NCBI GenBank assembly: GCA_028583415.1
Contig: CM053276.1
Span: 141,691,902-141,755,901, forward strand
Length of the DNA: 64,000 nt
Direction: 5' to 3'
Origin: Protea cynaroides
Lineage: Eukaryota; Streptophyta; Magnoliopsida; Proteales; Proteaceae
The translations under genes were made by a program, and so were the position numbers. The notes beneath the pieces were generated by a model, which searched no databases, had not been told where the DNA came from, and worked only from the letters and a program-made list of their open reading frames with translations. Shown in pieces: positions 45,928 to 57,900 of this stretch; the first letter of the stretch is position 1, and each line of letters begins with the position of its first letter.

Positions 45928-48900
45928 ATGACGATTCTTGATTCTGGTTATTTGATGGACAATGAGGCGAGCTGCTTGCCGTGCCCGCCGGAGGAAGAAA
46001 GAAGAATTATAGAGGAACTAACGAAAGAAGCAGAATCTAATTTGAAGGAAGGAAACTTATATTACGTTATCTCCAACAGGTAAGATATTGGAATGGATTA
46101 TGCAATCGTCTGATTCTTTCCCTGATTATAAATTATTTCCAATTATCGTTATTATTTTTTTGATTTGTTATAAGTAGGAGTGTTCACCTTTTTTCGCTTT
46201 TCTTTTCTTCTTCTTTGTCGATTGATACCACGTAGTAATGGCTCTTTCCGGTCCGGAACTCTATGGTGCAACTCATATAAATTCCCGTTATATTTTTGTG
46301 TCCCTAACGAGCCAAGTTTAGTATCAAGTTCTGTAGGAATAACATGTCGGTTTCAAATTTATTTGTGTATTTCGTTGCCCTGAAAATTGATTTTTGACGA
46401 CTTTCCACTGAAACAACTTTTTCCCGCACTGAGGAAACTATTTTTTCCCCCTACTGTGTGCCCTAGAAGCAGGCAGACGTTGAAAATGGTTGGACAGTTT
46501 CCCTCTATTTTCACTGGTTGTGGGTGGAGGCGTGCTTTTCTGAATACTCGACTTCACAACATTATCCGTGGTAGTTGGCGCAGAGTATTTAAATGTTGGT
46601 GGTGGTAGTGGTGGGAAGTTGGTTTTAGATCTACTTCTGCTCAATCGACATAATCTAATGCCCCTTCTTAATCAATGCGCTACAGAACAACAATCAATCT
46701 CTTACAGAAATGGAGTGGCATAAAAAGGAAAAGGGGGTGAACTAGAACATGATCGCAGCTATGCAACAACCATTACGAATTTATAACGTCTTGCACGAGG
46801 CGAAAGAAGCGATCCATCGAAAGATTTGGCGCTGCTCATTAAATTCTGTGGTAAATGAGATTTGTAAATCGGTGGTTCGTGTTTGGAGAAGAATCAACAT
46901 GCTCTTGGGCAGCTTATCTCTAATTGGATTTCCTTTCTTTAGCTATAGTGGGGCCCTTGATTCTTGGGTTTTCTTTGCTCCGTAGTTTGCATCCTTGAGT
47001 GCCTCGCGGCTGAGTCCCAGTTCGCTTGATGACGGCAGACTAATCTATTCGGAAGCGGGGTATTGTCCGATGAGGCCATATGAAGTCGAACATATTGACT
47101 TTGTGATTCGTCCACAGGACTTTGAAGAGAGGTCCCAAGGTCAAAGGTTTCCTTCCGAACTTTTGAGAGCAATCGGATTTTCATTTTTCGAGGAAGCTGA
47201 ACCCTCATTCCAAATGTTGTTGCTAAGGGCCCGTTTGATAAAACTTCTGCTTCTGGATTCTGGATTCTGGTTCAAATTTGGATTCTACTCCGAGCTACTC
47301 CAACATTATTTTGGAGTAAAAACTTGTTTGATAACGCAATTCTAAAATGGATTCTAAAGCATTTTTGAATTAGAAACACGTTTGATAACACACTATCCCC
47401 CTAATCAAAGTCTAGAAAAACAGTTGTGGTAGTAGTGAGTGATGGTAGTGGGTGGTGGCGGTGGTGGGTGGTGGTGGTGGTTGTGCTGGTGGTGGTGGCG
47501 ATGGTGGTGGGTGGTGGGTGGTGGGTGGTGGGTGGTGGGTGGTGAGTGATGGGTGGCGGTGGCGGTGGCGGTGGTTGTGGTGGTGGCGGTGGCAGCGGCG
47601 GTGGTGGTGGTGGTGGTGGCGATAGTGGTGGTGGGTGGTGGGTGGTGGGTGGTGGGTGGTGGGTGGTGGGTGGTGGCGGCGACGGCAGCGGTGGTGGCTG
47701 GTGGCGGTGGTGGGTGGTGGCGACGGTGGTGGTGGTGGTGGTGGTAGTCAAGTGAGAGTCTAGTGAGAGTTGATTCTTTTCTTTTTTTCAAAAAGTTGAT
47801 CCAACAGTTTGGAGCAAGTATTTATGCCTCCAAAATTTTGGATTCTGGAGCCATTTTGAATCCGGTTCACTTTGTAGGAGTTGGAATCCAACCAGACTTA
47901 TCAAACGTATTTCTACTCCAAAATGACTCCCCTGGGAGCCAAAATCCATAGAATCCAGAAGTAGAAGTTTTATCAAACAGGCCATAAATCAATTCAAAAC
48001 TCGTGGTCCAGTTTTTTTAAGTAGGGGATAGTTGATGCAGAATCAGCCAACCGATAGTGCGCCATTGGAGTTGGGCCAGCCAACTTGTGGCCCATGCAAG
48101 CCTCTCGAGTCTCGACACTCTTCATGTGAACGGTACCACATGGTACTATTCATGTAACGACAACTTGGTTAATATCCTCAAGATTCTTCTAGAGGCTCAA
48201 TTAAGTGTGATTGTCTACTTTCTATCTTGTAATCAAAGCCGGTGGCTATATTATATATAAAAGTGTATAAGAGAAACTAAGATTTAAAAATAAAGAAAGC
48301 TTGCGATTGCAATGTCAAGTAGGCTTCCTAGGTTGTGGGACTCAGCAGACCTTAGGTGGGACTTTTAAGGTTCTATTCTTTTTCTTTTCATTCTGTTCAT
48401 GGTTGTCAAGGCATCGCCTAAGCGACAAGGCAAGCTTCTGGGGGGTTGTGCTATTGAGCAAGCTTCTGGGGGTTGCGTGATTGAGTGCCTTATTGCTTGT
48501 TAAAAAGGCGGGCGCCTTGGTTCTTTGGGCTATGCGAGCGCTTTGGTTTTTTGGGCGACGCGAGCACTTTGGTTTTTTGGGCGTTGTGAGCGCCTTGGAT
48601 ACCTTATTGCCTGAAATGACCTTTTTTTTAATCTCTTTCTTTAATCTTTTGTTATAGTATATTGATTACAATTATAACACATTCTTCAACTATGGTAACA
48701 AGTCATGGTACATAGGATTATTAAATTTTTAGTGATTTACTTCATGGTTTGTATACTTATTTAATTATTCAGTCCAAATGCTTCTCTTTTACATAATCCA
48801 CCATTACATGATTTGTTTACTTGTTAGTTGTCAGTTGTTACTTGTTATTGCCCCTAATATATTGTTTACTTCATTACTTGTTGTTACTTTGCTGGTTACT

Positions 48901-51900
48901 TATTAATCTGTGTTGTTTGTTGATTCACAATTGTTTACTTGATTTAATATTTAATAATTAATATTTTTTCTTTTTTATGGATGTTTTAGACTTTCAGTCT
49001 TTTACCTTGCTGTCTTGCATATATTATACCATGGATGCCAATGGTAGTAGTCATGCTGATATCTTATTGCATTGCCTAGCTTGATTTTTGGTGTGTGATA
49101 TAGAATACAAATAATAATAAGTAGAATAAGGGGATATAAGAGGGGATGCGTCTTGAATGCCTTATTGATGCCTAGGCACCCTGGCACCCTGCAACACCTT
49201 CGTTCGCTTTGGCTCCTTGATAACTATGTTTTGTTTCTACTATTCGTGGTTTACTATTCATGTGATATCTTGCTTCCCAATCCAAGATCAACAACTCCAA
49301 ATTTGACCATCATATCAAGCTCAATTTGTGGTATGATCTTCCCCTTATCAAATCCTACCTTCGATCATAGTTGTAACTCCATCCATCTAGTGGTTTGACA
49401 AATCTAAATTGACTAAGTTTTCTAGTTCTATGGTAGTGATTTGATTCTCTTGTGGGGTTGGTTCTTAATTTGTTGAGTTGAGTACTGGTCTTACATTACC
49501 AACCTTATAACCATTCCCTACCTTATAAATCATGAATGCTAAAAATCTTCTGATTGGGTCACTAAATATGTTTGTGTTCACACCATGTGAAATATTTAGC
49601 TTTATTGGATTCCTGCCACCAACATCCACCCTGTATTTGTGTTCATCATGTTGCTTCTTGAAAGTCTCTCTTGTAATAACTAAATGTTTGAAGCCTGTAT
49701 TGATTGGAGCCTTATTCAGCAAAGATCCTGTTCTGATTCCCAAATCCATAGTCTTATTTTATGGTATTTGATCTTATATTTCTCTTTAAAATAAAAATGG
49801 GGTTCTTTTCTTCAGCTCTCAGTCCATGGCTCAAATGTGGAGTTAAACAAAAGGGGAAGCAAATGGATTGTGGTTTCTATGTTGAATCGTAATTCATTTC
49901 CTCGCCTTACCCATGAGTGTAAGACAAAATATAAGGCTTCAGCGGTTGCAATTTGGACGGGATTCAACTGTTACATTTCAAGTGTAACCTAAATCATGTT
50001 ACTTAGAAATTGTCAAAGTAATGTTCAATTGCATATGAACTTGAGTTGTGTTGCAAGGAGTTGGAAAGTGATGAATGTCGTTCAGTATAGTTCCATTTTA
50101 AGTATAAGCATTATGTATATTCATGATATTATTTGCATGAATAGGATACAACCTCACATTTGTTAATTGGTGAGTCTCTTGGAACTAATGAAGATTACTC
50201 TCCCCCTCTTTTTTTTCCTCCCCGCATCGACAAATGGAAGATATTATACTACTCTGTTTCATTTTAACTACTACCTTAAGAATATTTTTTCTTTATAATA
50301 CTTTTAAGTTGTTTGCTTTAATCAACTATGCTTTGATGCTTGGATTGTTGTTTGGGCAGATGGTTTCTAGATTGGAAGAGATACACTGGACAAGATACAG
50401 GTGATTGTCCAATGGATGAGCATCATCCCAGTGGTACCCAATTTTCGAATGGATTGTTTTCAAAGGAAGCAGATAGACCTGGACAAATTGATAATGCTCA
50501 TCTAGTTAAGAGTGGCAGTGGTGGTGAAGTTAATGACCTGGAACTTGTTAGAACACTGGAGGAAGGACGCGATTATGTTTTGGTTGCTCATGAAGTCTGG
50601 AAAAAGCTTCATGATTGGTAATCAAATCTGTATCTTTCTTCTGTCTTGATGGGATTCAGTTGCTTGTGAGTTATTATCTTTTTCCTTCTTGTTAGATGAG
50701 TTGTAGGCTAAATTCCACTCTTCCCTGTTGTCTTCTGTTTGCAGGTATAAAGGGGGACCAGCATTACCCAAAAAGTTGATTTCTCAAGGTGTTCATCATA
50801 AGAGCTTTTCTGTAGAGGTTTACCCTCTCTGCCTTTACTTGATTGATTCAAGAGACAACAACCAGTCAGTTATCCAGATAAGTAAAAAGGTAATTCCTCT
50901 TTGTCTATTTGCTATCCATTTCGCAATTCATTAGGAGGGATGGCCTGGGGGAGCTTTGGCTAAGCTTGATCACTACCTGTCTGACCAAAACATCAAACCA
51001 AAGAATTGAATTCGCCCAAAACCGAGACATGCCAGATCTCGTTTTGAGGTTTCGACACTGGGTTTCATTTTGGCCAGGCCCGAAACTGACACAACTTGTA
51101 GATATTGATCGAACCCTAGAACCATGCCTCAAACTGATCCATGAAGTGATGCATGGGGTAGCCCATGAGAGGTAGGTAGGACCAGGGCAGGAGATTATGG
51201 AAAGAAACCCTATATGTTTCCATTTGTTTGTATGGAAATTTTTGGAAAATCAATTTTAGATACAAAATAATTTGTATTTCTTTGCCATTTGTCCCTTTGT
51301 GAGATTGAGTAAGAAATTAATAATCAAGCTGTATGGTGGAGGTGGCTTCCTTCATGGGTGATGAGTGGTAGATTGAAGTGGATGTTAAAAGTTACGCTGA
51401 TAAAATTATAATCATCAAGTTGGTGATGGAGAAAGAGATTGTCAATATAATTAACACTTACGCACTCCAAGTAAGATTGGATGCGAGTAGTGATCAACAA
51501 TTTTGGAAACACATGGATCGATTAGTGCAAAGTTTTAGACAAGGAGAAAAGATTATAATAGGGGGTGATTTGAATGGACATGTAGGGGAAGATCGTAGAG
51601 GTTATGAAGGTGTACATGGAGGATATTTGGAGTAAAGAATGAGGAGGGGACTTCAATTTTAGAATTTGGCATGGCTTATGATTTATCCATTGTAAACACA
51701 TACTTTGAAAAGAGAGGAGCATTTAATCCCCTTCAAAAGTAGACATTATAGTAGCTAAATAGATTTCTTTTTAATTAAAAGGTCCGATAAATTGTTATGT
51801 AAGGATTGTAAAGTTATACAAGGAGAGAGCCTAATCACTCAGCATAAATTACTAGTCATAGATATGTGTTTTATTACGCCGAATTGTAAGAAATGTTAGG

Positions 51901-54900
51901 TTTCTTATCCTAGGATAAGGTGGTGGAGCTTAAAAGGAAATATCTTGAAAGCTAATACTGATAATGTGGTCAAACAAGGAAAGTGAGATTTTGAGGGAGA
52001 CACTAGTACAATGTGGAACGAGATGACTGCTTGTATTAAGAAAGTTGCTAAAGGTCAAGGTTTTAAATCTGGGATCTCTATCCCGTCTTGGTGCGGTTGG
52101 AGATTTCCAAGATTTTTGAGATCTCGTTGAGATTTCGAAAAATCTCACCGAGACGTTGCATTTTTTATCATATAAAGGTAGAGATATCCGAGATTTTGAG
52201 ATCTCAGAAAGTCGAGGTTTTGTTGAGATCTTGTCGAGATTTAGAAATATGCTAAAGATGTTCTAGGTATATAGAAAGGAAAACGTCATTCCCTTGGAGG
52301 GTCTTGGTGGTGGGATGATAAGGTTCAAGCAGCCATTTAAGGTAAGAAAGATAGTTTTAATTTTTAAGACATGGCAAAAGATTAAGAACATAGAGGAATT
52401 AAAAAAATATAAATTTGCCAGAAATGAGGCTAAAAAAATCGTGGGAAAAGTAAGGGCGAAGAAATATGAAGATCTTTATATACGCAAAATTAGGGTGACA
52501 AAATCAAAAGAAGTTTTAAGGAGGATGAATGTAGGCAAAACACCAAGCCCAGATGAGGTCCCAATGGAAATTTGGAAGAGTCTAGGAATGTATGGAGTAT
52601 CTTGACTAATTAAGCTATTTAATAAAATTATGAGTACAAAGAAAATGCTAGATGAATGGAGGAGAAGCACTGTGGTTGCGATATATAAAAACAAGGTGAT
52701 ATTCAGAGCTGCAATAACTACAGAGGCATAAAACTAATCAGTCATACTATGGAACTTTGGGAGAGAGTTATTGAAACTTGCAGAAACTACTATTGCAGAG
52801 AACTAGTTTGGTTTTATGCTTGGTAGATCCACGTCATAGGCTATTTACTTGCTTAGAAGACTCATGGAAAGATTTAGAGAAGGTAGGGACCTCCATATGG
52901 CCTTTATTGAACTAGAATACTAGAGAAGAGAAATGTTTTAAACAAATATGTGAACATAGTCAATGATATGTGTTATAATGTGGTGACTAGTGTGAGAACT
53001 GTTTTTTTTTTTTTTGTTGGGATGTTGAGGTAGTGAATTCCCAAGTACAATTGGGGATCAGGTTTAACTTTTAAGCCCTTATTTGTTTGCCCTCATTATG
53101 GATGATTTAACCAGAGACATTATAGGATTGGAGATAAGTTATATCAGCATTGCATTGATTGGCTCTAGGAATCACACATAAAACCCTAAAGTAACCCCGG
53201 GACAACCCACACTGATGATATTTTCAAACAGCTATTGCAAAATAGACCCAGAAATAATAGGTTGTGTTACTTTTGCAACTTTTTTTATGAAATAAATCAG
53301 GTGCTAACATTATTTCTTGTTATAAACACAACCTTGTGAGGATGTTACTGTGAATGGCATGGGTCCTGGCTTCATGATTTTATCTTCACACTTCAGTCCT
53401 AACTTGATAATTTTATCTTCAGGCTTCCGTTCGTGAGCTTTATGACCGGGTGTGCTCATTTCACAAGCTAGAAAAGAAGAAGGCATGTGTTATAACTTTA
53501 TTTTCTCGTTTTAAGCTCTTGTCACACTGAGTAATGGTTTCATTTATTCATTATTTACAGGTTCACATATGGGATTACTTCAATAAGCGGAAACATTCAT
53601 TAATGGCTATTTCCAATCGTACGCTGGAAGAGATGAACTTGCAGATGGACCAGCATGTGAGTGCTCTTTAATGTGGCAATTGTCAGATTTGCTTGATTCT
53701 TACCAATCCCAAAAGAAAAGTTTGATAGATTAGGGCTACTGAGGAGTAATTCAATAGTTAACTGTATTGGTGCCTTGGTGGACAAGTAATTTCATCCATT
53801 GGTCCATCCTGCCCCAATGGAACCCTCATATGTAATTTACTGGGGACAGCTGTGGCTGAAGGTGAGTCAATAGCGGCTCAGGTTTATCTACATACCTGAT
53901 CTGTGCTTAACCTTTTATTGGTTGTACAACACGTCCACACCTCAACAAATTTTTGAGGCAGGTTTCCCTTGTTGCCGCATCCATACGTGTATAGAGCATG
54001 GATATTTAAATTCATACTTTGCCTTGAAAAGGCCAGATAATATTTTAGAACCTTAATGTAATTTCTTTCAAAAACAATCATTTCTTACACCCATCCATCC
54101 CCAAATTTAAACTAAATAACACCTGTATTTACGTGGGGAATTCCTTACTAAGATGATCATGGCCATGGTCTGAGTTTACTAACTTCTTCTACAAGTATAA
54201 GGTGTTTCTTATGTGCTACTTGAAAGGCTTTTATATTTTACATTTCTCAAGCTCAAACTGGGATTACAGATTTGGTTGCAATTCAGGTTTATGTGTGATG
54301 TTTTTTATTTTTTGCTATGAAGATACTCTTGGAGGTACAGCATAATGGGTTGTGGTCATCTGGATTCAGCATGGACTCAACAGGAAATGAATTAGCTCTG
54401 GTACCAATTGAACCTTCAAGGTCATCTATGACAATTGCAGGAGGTCCAACCCTGTCCAATGGCCATTCAACAGGATTTGGTTCCAGTTTGATCCAAGGAA
54501 ATAATTTGAGTTCAGTACGGATGGATGTTGATGATGTATGTGGCCCATTGAGCACTGTGACGAAAGGTGATAGGGGAGGGTTGGCAGGATTACAGAATTT
54601 GGGAAACACTTGCTTTATGAACAGTGCAATTCAATGTCTGGTCCATACACCTCCACTTGTTGAGTATTTCTTGCAGGACTTTAGTGAGGAAATCAATAAG
54701 CAAAATCCCTTAGGAATGCATGTATGTGACCTTTTCTGGTATCATTTTTATAATATAATGTGGTGTCTTTCTTTGCCTAGGGGGTTACCTCATAGGATAT
54801 TCCTTAAAAAGCTTCTAGTTTTTGCTGTACAGGGTGAGCTTGCAGTTGCTTTTGGTGACTTGCTGAGGAGATTATGGTCCTCTGGACGGACTCCAATTGC

Positions 54901-57900
54901 TCCACGTGCATTTAAGGGAAAACTCTCGCGTTTTGCTCCTCAGTTCAGTGGGTATAACCAACATGATTCTCAAGTAAGTTTACATGATTGTCAAATTTTA
55001 TATCATACTTTCACTGACGAATTTATTTTGGTCTAGTGAAAAGAAAAAAATTGAACTCAATGAAGTTGTGCATATCAAAAAAGGAGGAAAAAAAAAGAAC
55101 TTGAGTCTTAGCCAAATTGTTTGGTGCCTGCTACATGAAATCCCATTTCACAATCTACCCTATCTAAGGCCATATCTAATGTCAACTTATGTGTTTTCAA
55201 GAATTTCCTCTGTACAACTGTACCTTGCTTCTGATTGATCTAATACCATTGAAGAGTTTTAAACTATGAGTATGGCCATACATTACCCAATTTACAATCA
55301 TTCCAGTTTTTTTGAGGACATAGGTTTCCAGCTGAACGAGCAATTCATTTGAAAAGCTAGGTTCTTAATGCATCTCAAGAGACATGGGAAAATTTTCTAG
55401 ATCCCTCCATGTTAGTCCTTGCCCAAGGGATCATAGTGTCCGAATCACCTTCAACCGTCACGTTCTGGAAGCCCTCCCTCAGTGTAGGGGGTGTCCAAAT
55501 TGAGCTCGAACTGAAAAGAAAAATCGAAAAACCGGACTGAAAATGAAACCAACTGAAATCATACTGACTGAAACTGGAACGATCCGACTGTTTGACACCC
55601 CTCCCTCATAGCCAGATCCAATTCCATCTGCTGCGATAACAACTCTGCTCTAACGGAATTCACAACTCCAAATTCAGAGTTAGCCCTTGAGACGTCTCCC
55701 ATGCTCAACCTAGTCAGTCCACCTACTCCAGGATGGCCTGGATTTGTAATAGATGATATCAAAGATGAGCTTCACCACCCACCTTGTTGCTGATTTTGTA
55801 AATTTTAACGTACTTCTGTTGGTTGTTTTGAAGTTGCCTTGATGATGCAGCCGCATTTGAGTGAATCACGAGAGATGCATTGGTTCAGTTGTATTTTGGG
55901 TTGAATGTTTTCTTTGTGTAACTTTGTCTATTATTTTTAAATTACTAGTTTTCCTATTTCTAGAAGCCTATAGATGGTTACTCTTAGTAAATGCAAATTT
56001 TGTTATTCATGAAGGCTAATGTGTTTTTAATGAGTCTTCTCACCTCGTATAGAACTTGGTCATGCGGTTTCAGTTTCCATCAGCTGTAGATGGATATGAA
56101 TATGTTTTTCCCCCCTTCATAGGACTTTTGCTTCTTACCATACTTAACTTCCTCACAACCTTCTAACTTCGCTTTTACCTGGGTTTATGGATATAACAGA
56201 GGAAGATTCTGCAGATTTTGAAGCCATCCAAGCCCCCACCCCACAAAAAAAAATAAAAAAATAAAAATAAAAAAAATAATTCAAGAAATCTTGAATGTGT
56301 TTTGCAATCCTTCACTATTATTTGACATGTGATGGTAGAAAGACCCCATCCAACATCCCACAACCGCAACCCCTCTCCCCAAATGTGAGGTGAGATTGAC
56401 TTGATTCCTGGTATCCATAAGCAGTTGGAGACTTTACCACCATGCTGAGGCCAAAGGGTGCTCTTTGAAAAAAATAGACATTGTTAACATTGATTGAGAT
56501 ATGAGATTTGTGCCATTTGAAAGGTTGAATGACATGCCGTGATAAGAATTTTGAGTCACTTGCCTCCAATCTATGTGCAGTTCTTCTCCTCTCTCTCTCT
56601 CTCTCTCCCTCTCTCTCTCTCTCTCTACAATTGAAATTGCTTTCTTTACTCTCGTTTAATGATTTTTGTCTTCCTTCAGGAACTTCTTGCCTTCTTATTA
56701 GATGGATTACATGAGGATTTGAATCGTGTCAAGCACAAGCCTTACATTGAAACAAAGGATGCAAATGGTCGCTCTGATGAGGAAGTAGCAACCGAGTGTT
56801 GGGAATATCACAAGGCTCGAAATGATTCCATAATTGTGGATATTTGTCAGGTGATCTTATTCTTATGTATATAAATAGGTGCATTCTGAAGGTCACATGC
56901 TACTATCCAGTTTGATGGAATTTTATATTTTGATTAATATCGCCCTTAGTTTACGGTCCAATTTAAATTCTTAATTCAGTTAATCTGTTTTTATAGTGGT
57001 ACCTCTTTAGAGACATCGCCCCATGGGGATATTGCTGTTGTTGATAAAAGTATATGTGTTCTCAGTTTCACATTTTGATATGTACCTTAGGGAATATAAG
57101 AAATGCTTAAGGCCATTGAACTAGGTAGATTTGTACCAAGCAGTAGCATGGCTACGGTCCTGCTAGAGTTGGGTAGTGAGGACAGCTGTAGAATATAAGT
57201 TGGGTTTTAGGTCCTATACAGGAGGTTGACTCATTTGGAGCAGAACTATCGTCCCTCTGTCATGGGTTGGAATTGTTATTGCAGGATGGTTTTCTCATAT
57301 TTAGCTTGGACGATGAATTGGTGCTATGAAGGTTTGTGCATATTCCTCGTAAAATTGGGCACATTGCCTCTTGACTGAACTCTTTATAGTTGAGGCCGAG
57401 GTCAGAAAATGACCTTTCGGGATGCTTTTCCAAACAGGGATTATGCTACTGAGAATGTGTTATGGGCAGACTTTTGTTTTGATATTTTAGTTTCTGCACT
57501 GCTTTCTTTTACACCTTGTACTTTTCTCTTCTTTTCTTCTCAATAAATTCAGTTCCTCATTCAATAAACCATGCCCATAAAAAATGAAAAAAAAAAAAGA
57601 AAAAAGAAAAAAAAGAGTGAAACATAGTTGTCAAGGCGTCGCCTAGGCGCCCTGTTAGGCCTCCAATGCCTTGGTTTGCCTTGGCGTCTTGACAACTATG
57701 GAGTGAAATAATAAAGAAAGAAGAAGTAGATTATGGGATATGATATTTAGCCAAGTTTGGAATACCCAGGTGCAGTTGTTGACGTCTCAATGTTTAAGGT
57801 TACCTAGGATCCCACCACTGAAAGCTGGAGTGGTGGATAACTGTGACAAATAGCACCTTAATTTCAGTCAATGATTTGCTGCTTCTTCCCTGATTAAAAG

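Larger units (their letters stand above)
46080..50359 (+). other. Intron 1 of the UBP gene, 4.3 kb
   Basis: Donor AACAG|gtaagatat, acceptor tttgggcag|ATGGTTTC; it splits an Arg codon. It holds a Tourist-like MITE with a ggt-repeat core and an 831-bp hAT-like element. The rest is AT-rich; a minus-strand frame at 49465-49749 has no recognised domain. Confidence 0.85.
50890..53422 (+). other. Intron 3 of the UBP gene, filled by LINE C
   Basis: Donor AAAAAG|gtaattcc, acceptor ttatcttcag|GCTTCC. About 1.8 of 2.5 kb is LINE C in the sense orientation. Confidence 0.85.

Noticed and set aside
47401..47791. Gly/Val and Pro/Thr/His-rich frames up to 128 codons
   Set aside because: Translation of the ggt microsatellite inside a MITE.
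48398..49228. Clean 8-bp target duplication for the 831-bp hAT-like element
   Set aside because: Flanks attctgtt and ttttgttt agree too poorly to claim.
49465..49749. 94-codon minus-strand frame in UBP intron 1
   Set aside because: It starts at a plausible codon but matches no family I know and lacks supporting context.
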